In this document: positions 53,781 to 64,000 of the stretch, one piece after another | Layout of the letters: every line of letters begins with the position of its first letter | Numbering within the stretch: position 1 is the stretch's first letter | NCBI GenBank assembly: GCA_963978545.1 | Contig: OZ021728.1 | Location: 124,001 to 188,000, forward strand | Source: Linyphia triangularis | Lineage: Eukaryota; Arthropoda; Arachnida; Araneae; Linyphiidae | Reading direction: 5' to 3' | Length of the DNA stretch: 64,000 bases | Notes under the pieces: model-generated | Databases searched by the model: none | What the model saw: only the letters and a program-made list of their open reading frames with translations | Told to the model about the DNA's origin: nothing | Translations under genes and position numbers: made by a program

Positions 53781-54035
53781 CAAACTGGTATTTCAGCATT
53801 GAGGAAAGAAGTTACTTCATTGTAGAAGTGGCTTTGGGCCATATTTTTGAAAGACGAAAATCTTCAGAAATTGTTTCTTTTAGGATTGGCATTAGATAAA
53901 TTTGAAGCAAATTCAGTCAGAGTAAAAGAATGGGTCAAACACATGGTAGAACTTATGGCGCACAAACACACCTACCTTGGGATTATCCCTTTTATGCTCG
54001 TAGATGATTTTTTAATTACCATGTCCTAACATCTC
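53781..54035 (+). other. Coding-like relic, unassigned
   Basis: With one stop, a frame at about 53790-54029 reads ALRKEVTSL, then KWLWAIFLKDENLQKLFLLG and LALDKFEANSVRVKEWVKHM. It looks protein-like, but I cannot name a family and there are no splice signals that would place it in PSMD2. Confidence 0.25.
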
Positions 54036-54430
54036 CAGGGGGCACAGGGAATTTTTAAAAAAATTTTGGTAGGAATTTTAGGGATAATTCTTAAAATTTT
54101 AGAGAAAATTCAAAAACATTTAGGTATATTTTTATTGATGCTGATATAGGCTCCTAACACAGACATATTATTTTCCAAGTTTAGTTTCAATAGAGTCAAA
54201 AAATGCCAATTTTCAAAAAATTGAGCTTTAAACAACTTTTTAGTAAAATAAGTTATATAATTAAATGATTACACTACTTTGACAAACATACGAATTTAAT
54301 TAAATCTACTTTTCTCATCTGAAGGGATATCAGCGATATTTGGAGGAAAATCGGGATATTTTCGGGGAATTTAATTTTTTTTTTAGGAATCATCAAATTT
54401 TTTAAGGAGAAGCAAAAATTTAAGAAATGC
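54036..54430 (+). mobile_element. "CCTAAAAT" family fragment
   Basis: CCAGGGGGCACAGGGAATTT opens it; GGAATTTTAGGGATAATTC and AAAAAATGCCAATTTTCAAA follow as in 42600-42780. The right end is not preserved. Confidence 0.6.
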
Positions 54431-55055
54431 AATCTTTATTCGCTTTTATAAGGGATGAGTTTGGTAAAAAATCAAAAAGCTGAAAACAAAAATCAAAAAA
54501 TTTTATGTGTAAAACACATTTTAAGCTATACTTTAAAAAAATTGTTTTTCCACGTGCATTTATAAAGCTGCACCATCTCTGTCCGTCCGCGAGCAAAAAT
54601 TGTTTAAAATAGCGGCACTTTACACTTTGTGCTGTCATCAGGCTAAGCAAAAAAGAAAATCCAGTGAAAGCGATGAAAACCGGCAAAAACTTCAAAATTT
54701 CAACAAGTCAAACAACTTTAAGCAATTATAACACATTGACAAACAGGCCGAATTTAATTAAACCCAGTTTTCTAAATTTTTAAGTTACAAATACTAAAAA
54801 TCTTAAAATCTAAATTTTTATTCATTTCGTTAAACTTGTTCAGTAAAGTAAAAAGTAACAAACAATTTTACATACAATTGCAGTTAAAATAACAATTTTA
54901 AACAGATTATTTAGAAAAATTACAATTGTGACTCCTTTTCAGAATATTTTTATGCGAAATGATACAAAAAATTTGAGTAATTCTGCATACATTCAAATCA
55001 AACGGCGAAATTTAACCTTAAACAGGCACTAATCACGAATATGGCGGCTATCGCA
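54431..55055. other. Intron DNA related to 61.26-61.38 kb
   Basis: AAGTCAAACAACTTTAAGCA, ATTGACAAACAGGCCGAATT and CCAGTTTTCTAAATTTTTAA (54703-54785) are close to sequence just left of the nested insertion at 61383, so both belong to one repeat family. Confidence 0.5.
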
Positions 55056-55790
55056 TTAACGGAAGTCTAGATGAATAGCTGCAATTCGGTGTTGAAAATT
55101 TCGGTAATAGCTGGTATTGTATTGGCGAAAATGACCATCACTTAACAAAAGTATTGTAAGCAATACCGGCGAAAATCTAGGTATCGGCAAAAACGAACAT
55201 AGCAAGAACGCGCATATTGGCGATAGCGTCCACAATATCAGCACAAATCTCGGTGATATCGATCTTTTCTTGGTAATACTAGAGCAAATTTCGGTAACAT
55301 CGGATGTTACTACATAATGGCTTTCGACGAAAATTACTCTCACGCCAACAGAAATATCAAAGTTAGAGTCAAATATACCGGGGCAACACTCAACAATAGC
55401 GCTATTGGATCAGCGTAACACTTGACGAAAATTACAATCACAACAACGTAAATCTCGGCGAAACACAATTCATACGGTAATATCGACATTCTTTCGATAA
55501 CATCGGTGCAAATCTCAGATTTTACAACAAGGTTGCACTTAGCGAAAATGACCATCAAATAAACGTAAATATCAGTGTTAACGCCGAATATACCGGAACA
55601 ATTCTCAGCAATAGCGTTGTTATATTGGCGTAATACTCCGCGAAAATGAAAACCACAGCAACTTAAATCCCACCGATAACGCACGTCATAGCTACACAAA
55701 TCTCGGAAGTAGTGGACATTACATCAACGTAACGATTAGCGAAAACGAGCATCACATACCAACGTAGTACAACAAACGATAATTTCGTAG
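55056..55790 (+). repeat. Degenerate ~210-bp repeats, second locus
   Basis: CACAAATCTCGGTGATATCG, TTTTCTTGGTAATAC, TTTCGGTAACATCGGATG, ATACCGG and CTCAACAATAGCGCTATTGG follow the same order and orientation as at 37180-38110. The phrase AATATACCGG recurs at 55372 and 55587, about 215 bp apart. The minus-strand frames here are by-products of the repeats. Confidence 0.75.
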
Positions 55791-55946
55791 ATGTCAGACT
55801 TGAAAGCAAGCACATTATTCGTATACGTTAATAGCGTAAATGAGTATGAAAGAAATTCCATTTTGAAAAGAGAAAAAACGGCATCAAATTTCGGCGCAGT
55901 TAAAAAAGTATAAAATGCAAGTTTAAGTACCAACCTAACTAAAAAG

Positions 55947-56217
55947 ATGCATTTCAGTAGATTTTTCTACTTGGAGCAAGAATGCCGTAGGGTTTTCGTT
56001 CTTCCCGATCGGGCGGAAGGGAAGATGCATCGCGATTCAGCCTTAGAAAGAAGGTTATTTTTCTGTGGGATAGAAAAATCGGGAAAAAACGAATTTTTTT
56101 TTCAGAAATTAGAAAAGCGGAAGTTTCTTTGAAAAAGCGGAATTATTTTTTTTTTAAAAAATTGAAAAAGCGGAATTCCGCCACATGGCGGAACAAACTC
56201 ATCCCTGGCTTTTACAT
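55947..56217. mobile_element. Right part of a CAGGGATGAG-ended element
   Basis: Short AAAAGCGGAA words repeat at about 56112-56172 and lead to the hairpin GGAATTCCGCCACATGGCGG and the end AACAAACTCATCCCTG. No matching left end is visible. The small + frame here runs over these words and is not a gene. Confidence 0.5.
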
Positions 56218-56299
56218 AAACTCTTCCATCTATCTACAAATTTTGAATACACTAACAATAAACTTACATTTGAACGGGTAACTGGCAATTTATATTTCA

Positions 56300-56560
56300 C
56301 ACAATATTCAATTTAAATGTACAATCACAAGACCAATATGCCAATGAATAGGCCTTTGTGAAAGACGTATCACTTCCAAAACCCATTCGGGAATTAAAAT
56401 CTCCACTGTACTTGATTTGATCGACATGTTCCCTAACATCTAGAAAGAATTAATTTACTGGTGAAAGATTTGCAGAGTAACAAACTTCATTAAACATTTA
56501 TGAAAACTTTGTTATTTTATAATCTTGTTCACTGTCATGCTTGACTAAAAAAATTATGCA
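56300..56560 (-). repeat. Inverted partner of 53.44-53.78 kb
   Basis: The reverse complement contains TTCATAAATGTTTAATGAAG, TAGGGAACATGTCGATCAAA and TGGAAGTGATACGTCTTTCA, matching the forward copy about 2.9 kb away. Confidence 0.65.
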
Positions 56561-56739
56561 TCAAAGGTTACAAAAATTATTAAAAGTCCTTATTTCAAAA
56601 CCAATATTAGCGAAATTCAGAGATTATCCAAAGTGATTTCATGCTTCCTGCCTTTTATATTTAAAAAAAAAAAGTTTTTTTCTGAAAATAACATCTCTTC
56701 TGAAAAAATGTAAAAATTTCAAATGGAATGCAACTCCTA

Positions 56740-58260
56740 CCGAAATCACCTGTTGTGCATGTGCATTCATGTTCAAAAATGCCACGCGCAGACCAGTGGC
56801 TGTTTATACCAGGTGCCTCATTAGTAGGTGGATGGCTGGGGGCCCGTCCCAAAAATTAAGAGTGTTAGCTAGCATGTATGTCTATTTCATACGTACCTTG
56901 ATTTAAGTGTATGTCTCTGGTGTTTTTTTTACCATGCCTTCTTACTCAAAATAGAGAAGAAAGTTATTGGAAACGGTTGTTTAAAAGTTATTTTAAGGTG
57001 TATAAACCAAGTGTTTTTTACTAAGCATTTAAAAATAATATATTTCCGCACCGATACGCGTAATCGTGATGCTCTCTAACTAAATTTACGGGAACCTTTT
57101 GTGTTATGTTAGCTATTGCTAATTAATTTCTAAATGTCCGTTTTTATGTTTGAAATTAAATATCACAGGAATGCTATCAAAATCCCGGATTATTTCAGAT
57201 TTAAAATATAACACATCTTTTAAAGCCTATAATAGCTGCATGTATGGCAAAAAATTGCTGTTTTATGCAGAATTTGATCTGATTTTGGAAATAAAAATTC
57301 ACATATTTTAAGACATAGTAAAAGTTTTTTAATCATAATATTCTTTTTGTGATGCCATGAATCTGGTACATTTTAATAGCCACCAAAAAATACGGCTAAA
57401 TTTGGAGAAATACTATCTCCTGTCTATCAATGGTTAAATCTAAAAAGTAAAATGAAACGGCTGGGGTTGATCAAATTTTAGAAAACCTTACATAGGAGTT
57501 GGTTGTAAAAACTTTATTAACATTCTTAGCAAAATTTTACAGTTATAAATTGCTATTTTTAAACAAATCAGGGTGGCAACAGAACCGGGAATTCAGGGAA
57601 AAGTCAGGGAATTTGTAAAATTACTCTTTAATCAAGGAATTTTAAAATATTAGAGTTTCTTTCCTCGCATTCCTCGTGCGGGTGCGGAAATCTGTCTCGA
57701 ATTGCATCACGTGAAGTGGATGCCTTGAAGACAATACCTTATTGTTTGAAAAACATTCTCAAACTTCAATGAGACTGCATCCTTTAGAGACATGATTATT
57801 TTCTTTTTGCCTCGCGTTTTTTGTCAACAGAATATATTAGAACACAAATTATTTATGTACATTGTTCATACAGATTTTCAAAATAAAAAATAAGGACTTT
57901 CTAAGTACTTTGTTACCTTTTTAAGGACTTCAAATTTCTTTGTGATTTATACGATGTGGAAAAATTGAATGAAAAGAAAACTTTAATGCATATTAAAATT
58001 CACGAATGAAATTTCTTTTAATTCCTAATGATTATAACCAATCATCGTGTGAAATAGATATATTTTTAGTAAATGTAGTTTAAATTTTTGAAATGCCATG
58101 TAAATTGTGTATATTTTTAATAATCTTCTGTTTCCGAGGGCACTTTTAAAGCAAACTGCAAAATTTCGTAAATGGTTTTCTGCCATAATTTCTACATTAT
58201 TTTTCTACCACAATGAATATATTTAAATTATTTATTTTTTAAATAAATTTTTTAACAATG
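56740..58260. repeat. Rearranged relative of the 2624-3986 element
   Basis: 56745-57085 is the reverse complement of pieces of 3430-3800 (GCATGTGCATTCATGTTCAA, CATTAGTAGGTGGAT, ACGCGTAATCGTGATG), while 58137-58215 is a forward match to 2690-2770 (GAGGGCACTTTTAAAGCAAA, TTTTCTGCCATAATTTC). A CAGGGTGGCAACAG-type end (57572) inside belongs to the family of 39032 and 61383. This is a mosaic of decayed transposons. Confidence 0.6.
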
Positions 58261-58499
58261 ATGCTCAAAAGAGCACGAATTAAAAACTTCTTCAGAAAAC
58301 ATTTTAAAACTCGGAAGTCAAATGATACGTATTAAAATGGTGAAATATCAATTAAAAATGCTCCAGTCCCACCTCTGTTGGAATGCGATTAAAAGAAAAT
58401 TATTGAATGTAAAGAAAAACATCTACACTTATTCTCTGATGTCTATCTGTCAACGTTATCATTAAAAAAATATATAGAATGAATCTCAATTCTGAGCAA

Positions 58500-60310
58500 T
58501 GGGTGCAGAGTAGCTCAAGCAAATGAAATGAGATTAATCCAAAATAAATCTAGCCTGCCAAGTACTGATTGCCTATGGTTATTCCCCCTAGGGTGCATCA
58601 AATGCCCCTCTAGAAACAAATCACTTTGTCTCCATTCTCAAAATGTTCCATTACCTGTAAAAAGTTACTATTCCAATTCTGTTTGTTTTCCAAACAATTT
58701 TAGGGGGTCCACAGAAAGTTGGAAATTTCAGATTTTTCTCGTAAAATCGCAAAATTCAGTATTTTTCATACTCCATTATTTTTTTATTAACAAATAAAGG
58801 AACCACACTTAAAACATGTTGAACTGTACATTTAAATATTTAAGTTCAATTTGATTACAATACATTTTAATATTTAGCAACATAAACAACGTTTATTATC
58901 ACAGCAGTAATTCACTCAAGTTTTTTTTACTCTGCCACTGTATTCTTTTTTCAAAATATTTTTGCTGGCAGCAAGAAAACTAAATGGCTCCAAACTTCCA
59001 ATTAATTTGCAAGTATTAACATCATATTGAAGAAGGTGTTCAAGAAAATTGGTCTATAGTCTGCGAAACTAGTTCAAGCAAAGTTGTTTCATGAAAAAGT
59101 AAATATCCGAGAATAATCAGTGAATGAAAAGCTTGAAAAAAAATTCCTAATAATAATGCAAAATTAAGATAGTTGCTCCTTAATTGGCTGTTGTATCTTG
59201 CATAACCGCAGATAGATCAAGATGCACAGTTGCCACTGTATTTCAACTACACCTGCAAGGAGGCTTCTCTAAATATATACAACTCTGCACTGAGATGCAA
59301 AACTTTCTACATTACTACTTAATAAGTACAAAATTGAAGAAAATATCACCATTGTGGTTGGAAACGTTCACCAGCAAAATATTCTAGATATATCAGCATA
59401 TCCCCATGAAACTAATCGATATTGAGGCCCAATCATTGCCAACTTAAAATATCACCTCCAAATAATTGTGAACATGAACACACTTTCATAGACCAGTTAT
59501 TGCTGCCTGTATCAGTGTAAAAAAGAACCTGTGCTTCTTTGGGCCATGTTGGAGAAGTCTCATGTGTTTGATGACTAAAAGATCGAGATATAACCTTGTC
59601 TAAACAATTTCAACCATCTTGAATATTTTGATAGTGAATTGGAATCTTGTGACTCTAGGTCAGTGAAAGTACAAGCAAAATACATAATTGATACTCTTAG
59701 AGCCAGTGCATTCCAGACAGCCAAATCTGCCATCGATTCAGAAAAAAAAGTCAGACTACTATATGGAGTTCATAAAGCTTTGCCTAATATACTTTCCCAT
59801 TATTACTCAAGCAGCAAAATTAAGCTGACTAGAAGCCTTGCACAAAGCACGTTGGATGATAATTGTTATATACAATCAAAATTTGTTTTCTTGAGAAGCA
59901 AATGTATATCTGCTGGCACAATAACTTCAAAATAATAGGTATCCAATCTATGGGAACTCTCATTTACAGCCCCTGGTTTGTGATTCTGCCATAAATGCCC
60001 CTTTCAATAACCAACAAAAGTGTCATTCTCTTACACCAAACTGTTCATCACATTATATGAGAGTGCAATAAGTGTAACCACTACTGATATCTTAAAAAAG
60101 AAACTGTGCCATTAGTAGCAATAAAGTTTTTCCATAAGAGCGAACGTAATGCAATGTTAGCTACAAAACCAAATTCCACTGATATTGCTTTTAAATTGCA
60201 AGACAGATATGGTGTGGATTTTGAAAATCCCAATTTCCAAAAAATCTCAATCTAAATACAACTCTTCACAAAAACAGAGAAATCTGTGAAAAAGGCCAAA
60301 ATTAACTGAA
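58500..60310 (+). pseudogene. Coding-like relic(s), family unknown
   Basis: Several + strand fragments with protein-like composition line up: 59184-59387 (AVVSCITADRSRC, TVATVFQLHLQGGFSKYIQL), 59639-59935 (SEKKVRLLYGVHKALPNILS, SKIKLTRSLAQSTL) and about 60100-60255 (ETVPLVAIKFFHKSER, FKLQDRYGVDFENPNFQ). Stops and frame changes separate them. There are no introns with clear GT/AG sites and no domain I recognise. It may be a decayed transposon protein or a retrocopy. Confidence 0.3.
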
Positions 60311-60901
60311 CGAGCGTACTTATATGAATGAAATTAGAAAATTAGTAGTATATGATTATACATCCTTTTATTATATCACAAGACAGTTTAATTGCATTAT
60401 TTCATTGGAATATAGGTTAAAATTATTTTTTTTTACTCGCATTTTTTTCAGAATTTCCATTTTTATTGTACAGTCCAAGTGCCAGTGAACCACATAGATG
60501 TTATTCAATTTTTAAAAACTTTCATACATAATATTTTTTTAGCATTTCGAACAAAATTAACTTAAGGACAGACCATTTCCACTAATTTCTAAAAAACATG
60601 GTTTTCCACTGATAAAGAATTCCATCCTCTTCCGCCATAATAGACTTTGCATAAAATGGGCTTTTCCAGGAATGTCAATTTTCTGTATGCATTCAAAGAG
60701 ACAGTCACGTTGCACTGTCTTTTCTAGCCATTCCCATCAAAATCTATTCTTTACGTTTTTGTCTATTTCGAGAAGTTTAACATTATCGGACTTGTTGAGC
60801 ACTAGCATGGCGAAAATCTTTCAATTTTCACTTCAACGGTAACTAAATAACAGCTAAAATCGAAATCAACGCGCCATCGCTACTACCAAGAACAATCAGT
60901 A
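60311..60901. other. Unassigned intron DNA
   Basis: AT-rich sequence without a recognised repeat or exon. Confidence 0.35.
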
Positions 60902-61382
60902 CAGGGCTGCCACTGACTGTAAGCTTTGAAAATAGTTGCTTTAATAGCCTCAGATGTTAAAAATAGTAGTCTCACACATGAAAAATAGTAGCCTCACTTT
61001 TAATAACTTTTAAAAAGAAATAACTTTTGATTTACATAAAACACGAAAACCCAGAAACACTCTTCTTTCGATTCAAAATAGTGTCCACATTACATCCCAT
61101 ACGGTAAAAGGCACGTGTCTTGGGAGAGGTGCTATTATATTTATATACTGCGATGGAAGTTGGCAACTTAACCTTACTCCCAGACAGCACCTAAACAAAA
61201 AAAAAAGTTAAACTTCAAGCAAAAGCGACGGTAAAAATCGATTGGCAAAACAAAATAACTTTTTTTAAACTTCCGAAGTCAAACAACTTTTTTTAAAAAA
61301 ACCAAGTATCATGTTTAAACAATTATACTATATATTGATAATGACAATCGAATTTCATTAAGACCAGTTTTTAAATTTTTAA

Positions 61383-63150
61383 CAGAATGGCTACAGAATT
61401 TGCAAAACAAAATTCCCTGATTTCCAGAAAATTCCCTGATGTGTATCTCTGTTGATATTATCATTAAAAAAAAAAAAATGGCCAATTTAAAAATATATAC
61501 ATTTGACTAATTTGAATTACATTTACTTATCAAAGTATAATTGCAACAAAATATAAATTTGGGCTAAAAATCAAAACAAGCATTTTTAGAGCATGAAAAA
61601 AAAATGGATAACATCAAGAAAAAAATACTAAATTCACATAAACCAATTTACAAGTCACACCCATACTTGCTAACTTCAAGGAAAAGCAAAACTAGTACAA
61701 TATTTTTCTTTTTAATTTAAAAATTAAAAAAAAAAAAAAAAAAAAAAAAACACGTTATTTTCTTTAATATATATCATAGGCTGTATCCTGTTCATAACAT
61801 AAATTTTAAACAGTATCCTAAATATTTACTAAACTTGGGTATGCATGAGCATGAAACTTAAATAATCAGCATTTTGCTTTCAGTCACAAATTTCACTAGG
61901 TACATATATTTCATGAAAAATTATGTGTTTTGGATTTTGAAATTGAGAAAAGATAAATAGCACATAATACATGAAAGAAAGTCTTGCAATTAACAGCATC
62001 TTATAAAAATTAATTACTCATAGATATTTAGAAATAAAATTTTGTACAACAAAAATACTATCTAAAACCATAAAAGTATATATTAAATGAGGAAAAAAAC
62101 TTTTCATAAAATATGACAAGCACAGCATATGGCAGGGGGGAAAAATGCAAGGACTTTTAAAAAAAAAATCCATGACCCTTTGCCTGAATGTATGCAGCAG
62201 AGCATTCCATATTTTTTAATTTTTTTTGGAGGGGGAGGAGGATGCTTCAATTCTTTGTTTGATTTATATTAAACATATAAATAAAAAACACATATCACTT
62301 TCAGTCAATTACGTTAGATAAAATGTCAAAATTAAAGTTAAAAAAAATCAAGTACAGGATCTAACTCATTTAGCCTATAGATTTGTTGCACATCTATAAC
62401 ACAGTGCTGTAAAGGGTTAAAAAAAACGAAAAAATATGATGGAATTAATTTGAAATATTAAAGAATTTTGGGTTCCAATATATTCTATTGACAAAAAACA
62501 CAAGACAAGAAGAAAAATAATCATGTCTGTAAAGGATGCAGTTAGATTTAAGTTGGAAGATTTTTTTAAACAATAAATCTACTGGTGTTTGCGCTTGTAA
62601 ATAATAGGATTACTAAAAATCTAACAGATATAATAAGTAAATAATTAGGGTTCTAATATATTCTGTTGACAAAAAACGCAAGGCAAGAAGAAAAAAAAAT
62701 CGTGTCTGTAAAGGATGTAGACAGATTGAAGTTTGAAATTTTTTTTAACAATAAGACGCCAGCGGAAGCGAAGTTATAGGATAACCAAAAATCTAACAGA
62801 AATATTGTGTAAATAATTGTTCCAAGCATAACAATGATTTCAGAAAGAAAAGAAAAGGAGAGAAAAAAAAAGGGGAACATGAACATGAGGTTGTGGGCCG
62901 AGGAGGGGGATTGGCCGGTTTGGCTTAGCTGCTGAGAGTAAGAAAAAGTTCGGAAACTTTGAACACCCAAATCGGCCAACTATAAAAACTATATATATAT
63001 ATATCGTGTGACGCGATTCGGGATAGATGTCCGCACCCACACAGGGTACGCGAGAAGGACAACTCAAAAATTTCAAAATTCCCTGATTAAAGAGTAATTT
63101 TACGAAATTCCTTGACATTTCCCTGAATTAACGATTCTATCACCACCCTG
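61383..63150. mobile_element. 1.77-kb "CAGGGTGGCTACAGA" family element
   Basis: The left end is CAGAATGGCTACAGAATTTG and the right end CGATTCTATCACCACCCTG. Subterminal TTCCCTGA words occur at both ends. The shorter relative is at 39032-39832. The small minus-strand frames near 62650-63118 are non-coding by-products. Confidence 0.7.
62471..62826 (+). repeat. 178-bp tandem duplication inside the element
   Basis: GGTTCCAATATATTCTATTG at 62471 returns as GGTTCTAATATATTCTGTTG at 62649, and TCATGTCTGTAAAGGATGCA returns as TCGTGTCTGTAAAGGATGTA, with the same order throughout. Confidence 0.85.
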
Positions 63151-63861
63151 TTTAAGCTACATTCAAAGTAATTAAGTAAATTGCTTAAAAATTTAAATTA
63201 TTTTATTATTCCTAAATTTAGCTACAACATTGAAATTCTAATCATTCTGCAACGATTGACCAACACGGCGAAATCGTTCACCACACTAGCACAAATCTCG
63301 GACATAACGTCTAATAGCCTCAATACTGTCCATACTGATGGCATTTTCTTCCGGCGTTCTGGGCAAATTCCACAAATTCATTTTTGTTTAGAGTAAATAA
63401 AACCAAATAATTTGATATTTGCGAATGTAATTGTGTATGCTGTTGCCTTGCACGGCGAAAGATAAAACTTTGGAATCTAACAGGTAGGCGAAAATGACAG
63501 CGGTTGCCGTCAAAAACAACACTCTTGCGTGAGGTTACTATCGGCGGACTAACAAAGTGACCTATCTACCCTCGAATATGCGAATATGAACAATTACTTC
63601 GGTAGTGTTCGCTCTCCCGCCCTCTTTAAAAAAATCATCATTTTGACAAAATTATTAGTACCTTAGTGCCGATTTTTTTTCGTCCAACTTTTGGACAGAA
63701 TTCAATTTCTAAAAAAAATAGTCGCCTGAGCCCAAAAATAGTTGAAGGTTTTGTTCAAAATAGTCGCTTTGGGCCCTTTTTACATTGAAATAGTTGCCAT
63801 AGTCGCCTGGCCACTAAAATAGTCGCTTTAGTAGCCTTTTTAGTCGCCTGTGGCAGCCCTG

Positions 63862-64000
63862 CAGGTAATGTGAATGTGACCTTCAATTTTTCCCCTACGT
63901 GACAAAGATAACAGCATCGAAAACCGGTTTAACTATTCTTTGACCACGTTAGTTCAGACTAGAGCAAGTCCTGAACTAGAAGTGGAAAAAGGGGAAACAA
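63862..64000. other. Right edge of the window
   Basis: No feature recognised; this should still be intron of PSMD2, whose remaining exons lie further right. Confidence 0.35.

Larger units (their letters stand above)
60902..63861. mobile_element. ~3-kb CAGGGCTGCCAC element with nested insertion
   Basis: CAGGGCTGCCACTGACTG at 60902 is mirrored by CGCCTGTGGCAGCCCTG ending at 63861. Both ends carry clusters of AATAGT(A/C)GC words (60940-61000 and 63718-63850), a dense subterminal repeat. The flanks CAGTA and CAGGTA are only roughly alike. A second element occupies 61383-63150. A short piece at 63230-63330 (AGCACAAATCTCGGACATAA) recalls the ~210-bp degenerate repeats. Confidence 0.7.

Noticed and set aside
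55056..55699. 95- and 119-residue minus-strand frames
   Set aside because: They are also by-products of the ~210-bp repeats; no domain is seen.

Overview
This window is nuclear DNA of an animal: AT-rich, intron-bearing and dominated by decayed transposable elements. I see no bacterial, organellar or viral gene organisation. Two conserved host genes can be read. The first is a complete seven-exon gene on the + strand (16200-41859) for the mitochondrial peptide chain release factor MTRF1L (mtRF1a), with both the codon-reading PKT tripeptide and the catalytic GGQ. The second is the last exon of the 26S proteasome subunit gene PSMD2 (Rpn1) on the - strand (52506-52810), with a close poly(A) signal. 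The two genes converge and their stop codons are about 10.6 kb apart. The repeat mix (jockey/I/R1-like LINE, tRNA-derived SINEs, hAT-like, TTAA-target, PIF-like and Tigger-like elements) suits an invertebrate, perhaps an arthropod, but the species cannot be fixed from the sequence.

Layout. 1-16.2 kb is gene-poor: terminal-inverted-repeat elements at 318, 2624, 13629 and 14646, a 5'-truncated LINE at 4.76-6.95 kb, and long AT-rich stretches with homopolymers. 16.2-41.9 kb is MTRF1L; its 1,305 coding bases are scattered over 25.7 kb, and the introns carry most of the repeat content. Intron 1 has two related 8-bp-duplication MITEs and a likely solo LTR. Intron 2 holds an old element split by a PIF-like MITE that ends 74 bp before exon 3. 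Intron 3 holds a hAT MITE and a 3.5-kb array of 22 units of 162 bp. Intron 4 has a Tigger-like element nested in older DNA and a 21-bp tandem run. Intron 5 has a 44-bp tandem repeat, a 712-bp foldback element and a 4-kb multi-level nest. 42-52 kb is intergenic, with SINEs, twin 217-bp TTAA MITEs and a 1.6-kb hAT-like relic with a zinc-finger fragment. 52.5-64 kb lies in the last intron of PSMD2 and holds decayed repeats, a second block of the unusual ~210-bp degenerate repeat, coding-like relics near 58.5-60.3 kb and a 3-kb nested element at the right end.

How the genes work: MTRF1L acts in the mitochondrial matrix, where it reads UAA/UAG stop codons and hydrolyses peptidyl-tRNA. PSMD2 is a scaffold and ubiquitin-receptor subunit of the proteasome base in cytosol and nucleus. 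They share no pathway; their adjacency looks incidental.

No unmistakable new biological system was found. The most unusual signals are the intronic 162-bp array with traces of higher-order duplication, the ~210-bp degenerate repeat carried by TIR elements at two loci, the long foldback hairpin, and the recurrence of TTAA-flanked MITEs, one family of which carries a SINE-like segment. Exon boundaries come from GT/AG sites, phase continuity and family conservation read by eye. Repeat families are defined from copies inside this window only.
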